DNA from: Sulfuricella sp.
GTDB taxonomy: Bacteria > Pseudomonadota > Gammaproteobacteria > Burkholderiales > Sulfuricellaceae
Assembly (NCBI GenBank): GCA_030696235.1
Contig: JAUYSN010000039.1
Location: forward strand, 1-5,586
Reading direction: 5' to 3'
Length of the DNA stretch: 5,586 nt
Shown: positions 1 to 5,551 of the stretch, piece after piece
Numbering within the stretch: the first letter of the stretch is position 1
How the letters are laid out: the number at the start of each line of letters is the position of its first letter
Position numbers and translations under genes: made by a program
Notes under the pieces: model-generated
Seen by the model: the letters and a program-made list of their open reading frames with translations, nothing else
Told to the model about the DNA's origin: nothing
Databases searched by the model: none

Positions 1-419
1 ACAAAGTCCACCAGCGCCTGGATATCCTCCTTGGCGAGCTTGTCGGCGAAGCCCGCCATTTGGCTGGCGATGCGCCCTTCGGCAATGGTCTTGAACGCCT
101 CCGGCTGGCGCAGGCGCGCCAGATTTTCCGGCAGCAGCGCCGGCCCGGCGCCGCCCAGACGGTCGGCACCGTGACAGGTGGCACAATGCTCGCCGTAGAG
201 CTTCTGCACGTCGGGCGCAGCCTGAACTGTCACCGGAAGCAATGCCGATAACAAAACAAAACCTTTAACCGCGAAGGACGCGAAGGAACGCGAAGGAAAA
301 ACAGAGAAATCACAGAAAGGCCGAATTGCCTTCCTTTGCGTACCTTTGCGTCCTTCGCGGTGAGAAAAAATTTTATCCATTTGCCGCTTTAGCTCCATCA
401 ATGCCGATTTCCTCATCAT
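1..419 (-). CDS. nirN: c-type cytochrome, probable NirN (dihydro-heme d1 dehydrogenase), N-terminal fragment
   Basis: The minus frame is open from base 419 to the window edge, so the 3' part of the gene is missing. It holds a hydrophobic signal sequence (FVLLSALLPVTVQA, about 260-219) followed by mature protein beginning APDVQKLYGEHC. A heme c attachment motif, CATCH, lies at 171-185, and the Met encoded at 57-59 (SQMAGF) is a candidate axial ligand. The stretch RLGGAGPALLPENLARLR after the heme motif resembles, from memory, the cytochrome c domain of NirN-type cytochrome d1 proteins. NirN is the periplasmic dehydrogenase that makes heme d1 from dihydro-heme d1, and nirN lies near nirJ in known clusters. 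A small cytochrome such as NirC cannot be excluded, because the expected C-terminal d1 propeller is outside the window. The start is unclear. The signal peptide is preceded by GTT-AAA-GGT with no ATG, and the nearest in-frame ATGs (378-380, 396-398, 414-416, 417-419) all lie in the duplicated repeat segment. None has a well-placed Shine-Dalgarno sequence. Confidence 0.68.
   Translation of the reverse strand, partial: MMRKSALMELKRQMDKIFSHREGRKGTQRKAIRPFCDFSVFPSRSFASFAVKGFVLLSALLPVTVQAAPDVQKLYGEHCATCHGADRLGGAGPALLPENLARLRQPEAFKTIAEGRIASQMAGFADKLAKEDIQALVDF
267..361. repeat. Inverted-repeat intergenic element, copy 1 (CGCGAAGGA family)
   Basis: The arms at 268-298 and 331-361 are reverse complements at 28 of 31 positions and enclose a 32-nt A-rich loop. 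Each arm is built from three short units of the type GCGAAGG/GCAAAGG, spaced 9 and 10 bp apart (left arm at 271, 280 and 290). Transcribed on the minus strand it would form a long, slightly imperfect hairpin after nirJ. There is no U-tract after the stem, so it does not look like an ordinary intrinsic terminator. Repeats built from GCGAAGGAC units are common between genes in proteobacterial genomes. Any role in transcript stability or attenuation is inference. Confidence 0.88.
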
Positions 420-445
420 ATTACCGATAACAAAACAAAACCTTT

Positions 446-540
446 AACCGCGAAGGACGCGAGGGAACGCGAAGGAAAAACAGAGAAATCACAGAAAGGC
501 CGAATTGCTTTCCTTTGCGTACCTTTGCGTCCTTCGCGGT
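446..540. repeat. Inverted-repeat intergenic element, copy 2 (CGCGAAGGA family)
   Basis: This is the second copy of the same element, offset by 179 bp, with arms at 447-477 and 510-540. It differs from copy 1 by one base in the left arm (GAGGG instead of GAAGG) and one in the loop. It begins about 11 bases after the nirJ stop codon, so any hairpin in the nirJ mRNA would start close to the end of the coding region. Confidence 0.88.
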
Positions 541-551
541 GAAAAAAAACT

Positions 552-1715
552 TTATCCATTTGCCGCTTTAGCTCCACCAATGCCAATTTCCTCATCATCC
601 AGATAGCACGCCGGGTCTTCCGCCCACGGGTCGCCGCTCACCTGCCAGGCACGCACCCGGGTATTGCCGCCGCAGATATCGAAGTGCTCACACTCGCCGC
701 AGCGCCCGCCGACCTTGCGCGGATGCGCCTTCAGCCCGGCCATGATGGGGTCGGAGGTATCCATCCAGATTTCCGAGAACGGCCGCTCGAGCACATTGCC
801 GAGATTGTAGTTCCACCACATGGTATCGGGGTGAACATTGCCGAGATTGTCGATATTGGCGACGTTCACCCCGGAGGAATTGCCGCCCCACTGCACCAGT
901 TTGGCGCGAATAGGGTCTTCGAGATGAGGGAAATTCCGCCGCACCCAGAACAGCAGATAAGCCCCGTCGGCGTCATTGTTGCCGGTGACAAATTCCTTGT
1001 GCCGGCCATCCTGCTGGTAGCGCCAGCAGGTGTCGAACAGCAGGTCCATCGCCTGCCGGGTGGTCTGATGGAATGCATCGTCCTTGCGGTTCTTGTTGCC
1101 CCGGCCGGCATAGTTGAGGTGCGACAGGTAAAACTTGTCCAGATCTTCTTCTTCCATCAATTGCAGCAAGCCTGGCAAATCGTGCGCATTGTCCTGGGTC
1201 AGGGTGAAACGGATGCCCACCTTGATGCCGCGCGCCTTGCACAGGCGGATGCCGTGCATCGAGGCGTCGAATGCGCCCGCCATGCGGCGGAATTTGTCGT
1301 GGGTTTCCTGAATGCCGTCCAGGCTCACCCCGACGTAGTCGAACCCCACTGCCGCGATGCGGTCGATGTTGCCTTCGTCGATCAGGGTACCGTTGCTCGA
1401 CAGACCAACGTAAAAACCCATCTCTTTTGCACGGTGGGCAATCTCGAAAATATCCGGGCGCAGCAGCGGCTCGCCGCCCGACAGGATCAGCACCGGCACG
1501 CGGAAGCGCTTGAGATCGTCCATCACGGTAAAAACTTCTGCGGTGGAAAGCTCGCCCGGAAAATCCTTGTCCGCCGAAATCGAGTAGCAGTGCTTGCAAG
1601 TCAGGTTGCAGCGCCGGATCAGGTTCCAGATCACTACCGGCCCGGGCGGATTGCGCTTCGGCCCGAGTGGCGTAGGCCGGGCAATTTCCTGCATGAATTG
1701 GGAAATGCGAAACAT
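552..1715 (-). CDS. nirJ: Heme d1 biosynthesis radical SAM protein NirJ
   Basis: This 387-aa cytoplasmic radical SAM enzyme takes 12,18-didecarboxysiroheme and removes the two propionate side chains that are replaced by the oxo groups of heme d1. The N-terminal domain carries the [4Fe-4S]/SAM motif CxxxCxxC (C36, C40, C43 in RRCNLTCKHCYS), the GGEP motif at 80-83, and the SSNGT and GVSLDG strands at about 106-110 and 129-134. A C-terminal SPASM-like cysteine set (C339, C342, C348, C370) should bind a second cluster. The length is normal for NirJ. The ATG at 1713-1715 is preceded by GAGG ten bases upstream. It lies 45 bp after the hemerythrin-like gene. Its last 14 codons and stop lie in the tandem duplication, and a second copy of that tail is found at 373-419. 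The terminal sequence GIGGAKAANG follows the last cysteine and is probably not critical. Confidence 0.96.
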   Translation of the reverse strand: MFRISQFMQEIARPTPLGPKRNPPGPVVIWNLIRRCNLTCKHCYSISADKDFPGELSTAEVFTVMDDLKRFRVPVLILSGGEPLLRPDIFEIAHRAKEMGFYVGLSSNGTLIDEGNIDRIAAVGFDYVGVSLDGIQETHDKFRRMAGAFDASMHGIRLCKARGIKVGIRFTLTQDNAHDLPGLLQLMEEEDLDKFYLSHLNYAGRGNKNRKDDAFHQTTRQAMDLLFDTCWRYQQDGRHKEFVTGNNDADGAYLLFWVRRNFPHLEDPIRAKLVQWGGNSSGVNVANIDNLGNVHPDTMWWNYNLGNVLERPFSEIWMDTSDPIMAGLKAHPRKVGGRCGECEHFDICGGNTRVRAWQVSGDPWAEDPACYLDDEEIGIGGAKAANG

Positions 1716-1737
1716 GATTCTGGAACCTCGATCGATC

Positions 1738-1760
1738 CGTCAGTGCCGGCGGCTCTGACG
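1738..1760 (-). other. Short hairpin between the hemerythrin-like gene and nirJ
   Basis: Bases 1738-1743 (CGTCAG) pair with 1755-1760 (CTGACG). After one mismatch, GCC (1745-1747) pairs with GGC (1751-1753) around a 3-nt loop. The hairpin directly abuts the stop codon of the hemerythrin-like gene. No T-run follows on the minus strand, so it is not a typical terminator. A processing or stability element that sets relative expression of the flanking cistrons is possible but unproven. Confidence 0.55.
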
Positions 1761-2297
1761 CTATTTGTAATCCTGCACCGGAAGGTAGAGCGGATAAAGG
1801 ACATTTTCCTCGGTCTGGATACGTTTTACCAGCACCTTGCCAATGCCGCCCACTTCCTGCAGAAAGTCCTGCCACATGGCTTCGCTCCAGTCGCCATCCG
1901 CCGTGTATTTGTGCAGAAAATCCGCCACTGCCTTGCCGATATGCTGCATTTCCTTGCGAAAATCGTGCATGATGGCGGCATTATCAGGTTCACCCTCCAG
2001 GCTGTGCTGCAGGTATACGTAAAAGCGGATATTTTCCTTGAGCAGGTGACCTCGCAGCGCATCCCCGAACTCACCCAGTTTTTGCTTCACCAGCGCCATG
2101 TTCTTCTGGTTCATTGCGACACCGATCTCGCCGAATATCCCCAGCAATACCTGATGGTCCGCCACAAGGTTGGGCACCAGATTGGGGTCGTAGTGCAGGC
2201 TCGTGCCGGGCGCGACTCCCTGCGGGGGCTGCTCCACCTGCTTGGGCGCTTCGATGGGTGCGGGAGGGGCTTTCCTTTTCCACAAGAATTCAAACAT
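1761..2297 (-). CDS. Hemerythrin-like (HHE domain) protein within the heme d1 operon
   Basis: This 178-aa protein has no signal peptide or membrane segment, so it is presumably cytoplasmic. Residues 1-36 are a Lys/Pro/Gln-rich leader, and the rest is a predicted four-helix bundle of the hemerythrin type. Candidate di-iron ligands are H48 (VADHQVLL), H84 and E88 (HLLKE, an HxxxE motif), H111 and/or H119, and E163 (KRIQTEENVLYPLY). In the last helix the usual HxxxE appears as R159-x3-E163, so one canonical His seems to be missing. The protein may bind iron differently, or bind one metal or none. Hemerythrin-like proteins sense or bind O2, NO or iron, and such a role beside oxygen- and NO-sensitive heme d1 synthesis is inference. 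The start is well supported: ATG at 2295-2297 with AGGAG (2304-2308) six bases upstream. It lies 22 bp after nirH and 45 bp before nirJ, so it is probably cotranscribed with them. It is not DnrN/YtfE, because the short N-terminal ScdA-type domain of that family is absent. Confidence 0.8.
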   Translation of the reverse strand: MFEFLWKRKAPPAPIEAPKQVEQPPQGVAPGTSLHYDPNLVPNLVADHQVLLGIFGEIGVAMNQKNMALVKQKLGEFGDALRGHLLKENIRFYVYLQHSLEGEPDNAAIMHDFRKEMQHIGKAVADFLHKYTADGDWSEAMWQDFLQEVGGIGKVLVKRIQTEENVLYPLYLPVQDYK

Positions 2298-2319
2298 GAT
2301 TTTCTCCTGTCAACAACGA

Positions 2320-2808
2320 TCAACCGATCCGAAGCCCCGTCTTTTTCAGAATACGGGTGCTGTAGAGTATCTCGTGGCCGCAATCCGCTTCGCCCAGCAG
2401 CTCGGCGATTTGACGCACTTGCGCCTCCACTTCGGGCTTGTCATGGCCGTGCACCATGGCAAAAAAATTGTAGGGCCAATCCGGCAGATGACGCGGGCGA
2501 TGGTAGCAGTGGCTGACAAAATCCAGCGCCCCGACCCGTTCGCCCAGTTCGTCCACCTTCTCATCGGGAACGTCCCATACCGTCATGCCGTTAGCCTTGT
2601 AGCCCAGGGCGTAATGATTGGGCACCGCGCCGATGCGGCGGATCATGCCGGTTTCGAGCATGCGGCGCATGCGCGTCATCACCTCTTCCGCTGAAACCCC
2701 CACCTGCCTGGCAACCGCGAGGTAGGGCTGCGGCTCCAGAGGCAGGCCGGACTGAGTGGCCAGGACAATACGGCGGTCGATCTCGTCGAGCGGGGCTTCG
2801 GTTGTCAT
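2320..2808 (-). CDS. nirH: Siroheme decarboxylase subunit NirH (Lrp/AsnC-like)
   Basis: This 162-aa protein is one of the four NirD/L/G/H decarboxylase components that convert siroheme to 12,18-didecarboxysiroheme in the cytoplasm. It has an AsnC/Lrp-like N-terminal winged-helix region (about residues 7-65) and an alpha/beta domain. The conserved block CYHRPRHLPDWPYNFFAMVHG lies at about 101-121 and is rich in His and Arg. It is the NirL/NirH-type signature and matches the C-terminal half of NirDL, where the block begins at residue 268. The family derives from transcription regulators but acts as an enzyme. The ATG (2806-2808) overlaps the nirG stop as ATGA, which suggests translational coupling and a matched NirG:NirH ratio. 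NirH and NirL are hard to tell apart by sequence. I assign NirH because this is the stand-alone protein next to NirG. Confidence 0.92.
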   Translation of the reverse strand: MTTEAPLDEIDRRIVLATQSGLPLEPQPYLAVARQVGVSAEEVMTRMRRMLETGMIRRIGAVPNHYALGYKANGMTVWDVPDEKVDELGERVGALDFVSHCYHRPRHLPDWPYNFFAMVHGHDKPEVEAQVRQIAELLGEADCGHEILYSTRILKKTGLRIG

Positions 2809-3248
2809 ACCGCCAGCCTCAGCCCGACAAAATACTCTTTGATCTTGGGCATGTCATAGACCGGGTAACCGGTCTCCCGTTCGATATTCCTGAGCGCCGC
2901 AGCATGTTCCTGCGGCGTTTCGGTGGCGAGCACGAACCACATGCTGAGCACATGGTCGCGCGCGTAATTATGCGCGACCTGGGGCATCGCGTTGACGATT
3001 GCCGCCACCCGCTCGAAATCGGATTCCGGGATTTTCATCGCTGCCAGGCTCAGGCTCCCGCCCATGCGCTCGGCGTGGTACATCGGACCGAAACGGGAGA
3101 GAACCCCCTGCTTCAGAAGCAGGTCAATTCTGGAAATCAGCTCCTGCTCGGTAATCTGGAGCTGCGCCACGACCATGGCAAAGGGACGATCGCAGACAGG
3201 GAAGCCGCCCTGCAGGGAATTGACGATTGCCCGGTCCAGTTCATCCAT
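2805..3248 (-). CDS. nirG: Siroheme decarboxylase subunit NirG (Lrp/AsnC-like)
   Basis: This 147-aa protein starts at the ATG at 3246-3248 (MDELDRAIVNSLQ), which aligns with the start of the family fold. The reading frame is open 46 codons further upstream, but that extension overlaps the nirDL end and is Arg/Gly/Pro-rich, so I rejected it. GGGAG lies about 12 bases upstream, inside the nirDL 3' end. The protein has an N-terminal winged-helix region followed by the NirD/NirG signature HNYARDHVLSMWFV at residues 93-106, and later YPVYDMPKIKEYFVGL. It is expected to work with NirH and NirDL in decarboxylating siroheme. It is separated from nirDL by 8 bp and overlaps nirH by 4 bp. NirD rather than NirG is possible from sequence alone, but the NirD domain is already present in the fusion. 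Confidence 0.92.
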   Translation of the reverse strand: MDELDRAIVNSLQGGFPVCDRPFAMVVAQLQITEQELISRIDLLLKQGVLSRFGPMYHAERMGGSLSLAAMKIPESDFERVAAIVNAMPQVAHNYARDHVLSMWFVLATETPQEHAAALRNIERETGYPVYDMPKIKEYFVGLRLAV

Positions 3249-3256
3249 TGGAATAT

Positions 3257-4297
3257 TCAGCTCCCGTTGGCCGCGTTGCGCGGGGCGGCCTGCTCCGGGG
3301 CCGAATCTGCCACATAGCGGGCACCGCATTGCTTGAAGCGGCGACGGCTGAACAGCACTTCGTGGGCGATGTCCTGCAGGCCGCACCGCTCCTTCAACTG
3401 AGCCACGAGGCTCAGCACTTCGTCGCGGTCCTGGCCATGGATCATGGTAAACAGGTTATAGCGCCAGGCCGGCAAACGCCGCGGCCGCCGGTAACACAGG
3501 GTGACAAAATCGAACTTGCCGACACAGTGCCCCAGCGCGCTGACCCGGTCGTCGGGAATGTCCCACACCACCATCGCGTTGGCTCGATAGCCGAGTTCAT
3601 GATGGCGCACCACCACCCCCATGCGCTTGATGATGCCCTGTTCCGCCAAATGCGCGAGCCCGGCGATCACTTCGCTCTCGGTGAGGCCGATGCCAGCCCC
3701 GATTTCCGCGTAGGGACGCGGCACCAGCGGCAGTCCCTGCTGGACCGCGCCAATCAGCGCAGTTTCGGATGGCTGCGGCACCGCCGCCCGGTGCAGGGTA
3801 TCCGACGGGGCAGGGGCACGCCTTGCGGTAGCGCTGCGTTGCCCCTGATGCGGCTGGACCAGGTCGAAGCCGAGATCGATGTGATAGTCTTCAAGCATCG
3901 GCAAATGCAGGAGCGGGCAGCCGGTACGATGCTCGATCTCGCCCAGCACCTCGCGCACCCGCGCCTCATCGGCGGCGGCGACGACGAACCAAAGGTTATA
4001 GCGGTGCTCGCGTTCATAGTTGTGATTCACTTCGGCGTAGCCGTTCACCAGCTGCGCCACTTCGTCGAGCTCCGCCGCAGGAACGGCGAGCGCGGCAAGC
4101 GCGCTGGAACCGATACTGTGCGGCCTGAACACCGCCCCCACCCGGCTCACCGCACCACGCGCCTGAAGCTGAATTAGCGTTTCCAGCACATCGGCTTCAC
4201 TCACGCCCAAACGTCCGGCCATCACGCCGAACGGCGCCGGCACCAGCGGAAAATCGCGCTGGTAATCATTGAGAAGATGCAGTTCAAGTTCCGTCAT
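3257..4297 (-). CDS. nirDL: Fused siroheme decarboxylase NirDL
   Basis: This 346-aa fusion of two Lrp/AsnC-like decarboxylase modules catalyses siroheme decarboxylation, giving 12,18-didecarboxysiroheme, with NirG and NirH. The N-terminal module (about 1-145) has a winged-helix region and the NirD-type signature NHNYEREHRYNLWFV at 91-105. A Gln/Ala/Pro/Arg-rich linker (about 146-176) joins it to the NirL-type module, which has CYRRPRRLPAWRYNLFTMIHG beginning at residue 268. About 17 polar residues after YVAD form a nonconserved-looking tail. I chose the ATG at 4295-4297 (MTELELHLLNDYQ) because it matches the start of the domain and follows a G-rich stretch (GGGGGCC). The frame continues 11 codons further to a GTG at 4328-4330 with no ribosome site. 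NirD-NirL fusion is known in other denitrifiers. An FNR/DNR-like box lies about 56 bases upstream. Confidence 0.94.
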   Translation of the reverse strand: MTELELHLLNDYQRDFPLVPAPFGVMAGRLGVSEADVLETLIQLQARGAVSRVGAVFRPHSIGSSALAALAVPAAELDEVAQLVNGYAEVNHNYEREHRYNLWFVVAAADEARVREVLGEIEHRTGCPLLHLPMLEDYHIDLGFDLVQPHQGQRSATARRAPAPSDTLHRAAVPQPSETALIGAVQQGLPLVPRPYAEIGAGIGLTESEVIAGLAHLAEQGIIKRMGVVVRHHELGYRANAMVVWDIPDDRVSALGHCVGKFDFVTLCYRRPRRLPAWRYNLFTMIHGQDRDEVLSLVAQLKERCGLQDIAHEVLFSRRRFKQCGARYVADSAPEQAAPRNAANGS

Positions 4298-4346
4298 GGT
4301 TGGCCCCCAGTTGCAACCAGTGTGCCCCACTTGCGGAGTGCGGACC

Positions 4347-4360
4347 TTGCTTTAGATCAA
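4347..4360 (-). promoter_or_regulatory. Candidate FNR/ANR/DNR-type box upstream of nirDL
   Basis: On the minus strand the sequence reads TTGAT-CTAA-AGCAA, matching the FNR-family consensus TTGAT-N4-ATCAA at nine of ten defined bases. Its centre is about 56 bases upstream of the nirDL ATG, in the 81-bp gap after nirF. If it activates from position -41.5, transcription would start near 4312, leaving a leader of about 15 nt. The matching -10 region (CACACT, 4324-4319) is weak. Denitrification genes are commonly controlled by FNR/DNR/NnrR regulators, so the placement makes sense, but promoter activity is inferred. Confidence 0.6.
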
Positions 4361-4378
4361 GTTTGCTCCCTCTAGCAG

Positions 4379-5551
4379 TTACAGGCCGATCCGGTGAGCG
4401 CGCGGAGTAAAGAAAATACCGCTGGGTTTGTCGGCCGGCAATTCACCGATTTTTTCGAAGGTTTCGGTATCGTAAATCTTCACCCGGTCTTCGTCGCGCA
4501 CCGAAATCCAGACCTGCTCACCCCGCGGGGTGAACTCCAGGTGCAACACCGCCTTGCCCGGTTTCAGGGTTTTCACGATGGCGCGGCTTGGCACATCGAT
4601 CACCTGCACCACGTCGTTATGCGGAAAGGCGAAATTAACCCATACCTGTCGATTGTCAGGCCGCGCCACGACGAATACCGGCTGACCATGGACGGGGATG
4701 CGCCCCACTTCTTTCCAGTTACCCTGGTCGACGACCAACACCTCGTGACGTCCCACTGCCGGCACCAGCAATTCGTTCCCGGTAGCCGCCCAGCCTTCCA
4801 GGTGCGGCATCTTGTACACCGGCAACTTCTGCTCGCCCTTGCCGTAACCGTTCAGCACCCGCTTCACACCTGCCTTCAGATCCCATAAATCCAGCAGCGC
4901 CAACCCGTCCTCGCCGAACAATCCGGCCAGATAATAGCGCCCGTCGGCGGTAATCATCGCGTCATAAGGTTCCTTGCCGACATTTTTGAATTTGGTCAAC
5001 GCGGGCTGGGTCGGCACGCGCAGATCGGCCAGCCAGATTTCACCGGCTTCGAACAGGCTGAACACGAAGCGGTTGCCCGGCGCATCCACCAGCCCGATCA
5101 CCTTGGACGGCTTGCCGTTGTCATCCAGCGCGGGAATATCGGCTACCAGTTCGAGCGTAACAGCATCGAACACCTTCACGCCACCGGGGGTGTAGTTGGC
5201 CACCGCAACCAGCTTGCCATCCTGCGCAATCGCGCCGCCTATGCTGTTGCCAGACTGCATCACACGCTTGACGATGCGCATTTCAAGCAAATCGACCTTG
5301 GTCAGGCCGCCATCGCGGCCAAAAATATACGCATAGCGCTCGTCGCGGGAATAATTGACCGAGGCATGGGACAGGTCGCCCAGACCGCTGATTTGCCCAA
5401 GCCACGTGCGGCCGGTGGTTTCCACCACCTGGATGCTGCCCGCGGCGCGCTCGATCACCACGCCCAGATCTCCGGTGCCGCGCAGTTGAGGCGTGGCGCA
5501 GCCAGCAAGACCGAAAACGGTAAAAAACAAGAGCAGGGCACGAATGAACAC
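4379..5551 (-). CDS. nirF: Heme d1 biosynthesis protein NirF, lipoprotein beta-propeller
   Basis: This protein of about 390 aa belongs to the cytochrome d1-type propeller family, related to NirN and the d1 domain of NirS. NirF is needed for heme d1 assembly in the periplasm and binds a late intermediate, but its exact reaction is not settled. The N-terminus FIRALLLFFTVFGLAGCATP is a lipoprotein signal with lipobox LAGC (Cys18). Ala at +2 predicts outer-membrane rather than inner-membrane anchoring. Repeated strands such as RYAYIFGRDGGLTKVDL, KLVAVANYTPGGVKVFDA and QVWVNFAFPHNDVVQVIDV fit propeller blades, and the C-terminus SGIFFTPRAHRIGL is family-like. The proposed start is GTG at 5549-5551. 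No clear ribosome site precedes it and the frame stays open to the window edge, so the true start could be further upstream. The start region lies inside a CACGAA/TTCGTG repeat array. Confidence 0.95.
   Translation of the reverse strand: MFIRALLLFFTVFGLAGCATPQLRGTGDLGVVIERAAGSIQVVETTGRTWLGQISGLGDLSHASVNYSRDERYAYIFGRDGGLTKVDLLEMRIVKRVMQSGNSIGGAIAQDGKLVAVANYTPGGVKVFDAVTLELVADIPALDDNGKPSKVIGLVDAPGNRFVFSLFEAGEIWLADLRVPTQPALTKFKNVGKEPYDAMITADGRYYLAGLFGEDGLALLDLWDLKAGVKRVLNGYGKGEQKLPVYKMPHLEGWAATGNELLVPAVGRHEVLVVDQGNWKEVGRIPVHGQPVFVVARPDNRQVWVNFAFPHNDVVQVIDVPSRAIVKTLKPGKAVLHLEFTPRGEQVWISVRDEDRVKIYDTETFEKIGELPADKPSGIFFTPRAHRIGL

Larger units (their letters stand above)
241..598. repeat. Tandem duplication of a 179-bp segment spanning the nirJ 3' end, an inverted repeat and the cytochrome 5' end
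   Basis: Bases 245-419 and 424-598 align without gaps at an exact 179-bp offset. By eye they differ at six positions (169 of 175 identical), and all six are transitions. Each copy contains the last 14 codons and stop of nirJ (real stop at 552-554, duplicated stop at 373-375), an intergenic inverted repeat, and the first codons of the cytochrome signal peptide. nirJ uses the right-hand copy. The cytochrome continues from the left-hand copy. In the right-hand copy the cytochrome-like frame reads VKGFVLLSVI and then stops at 416-418, so it is a non-functional relic. The high identity suggests a recent event. This segment accounts for the apparent gap of about 300 bp between nirJ and the cytochrome signal peptide. 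Confidence 0.93.

Noticed and set aside
267..361. CRISPR array as an explanation of the short repeated units
   Set aside because: Units are 7-9 bp on a 9-10 bp spacing with mirrored arms; there are no repeat-length units or unique spacers of CRISPR size.
416..598. 60-codon minus-strand open frame beginning MMRKLALVELKR
   Set aside because: It is the right-hand repeat copy read in the cytochrome frame. It overlaps the nirJ 3' end in another frame and ends after a truncated signal-peptide start, so it is a duplication relic rather than a gene.
241..598. Insertion sequence or transposase remnant
   Set aside because: No transposase-like coding sequence and no target-site duplication could be seen; the structure is a direct tandem duplication of local sequence.
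2311..2330. TTGATCGTTGTTGA near the nirH stop as an FNR-type box
   Set aside because: Only the left half-site matches; the right half does not resemble ATCAA, and it overlaps the end of nirH.
684..2516. Long plus-strand open frame of 610 codons
   Set aside because: It runs antisense across nirJ, the hemerythrin-like gene and part of nirH, has no recognisable domain, and is explained by high GC third positions of the real minus-strand genes.
3249..3386. 46-codon N-terminal extension of NirG
   Set aside because: It overlaps the conserved C-terminal part of NirDL, has biased Arg/Gly/Pro composition, and the internal ATG at 3248 matches the family start.
3227..4177. Plus-strand open frame of 316 codons opposite nirDL
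   Set aside because: It is antisense to a clearly conserved gene, His/Arg-rich with no family features, and a frame shadow of nirDL.
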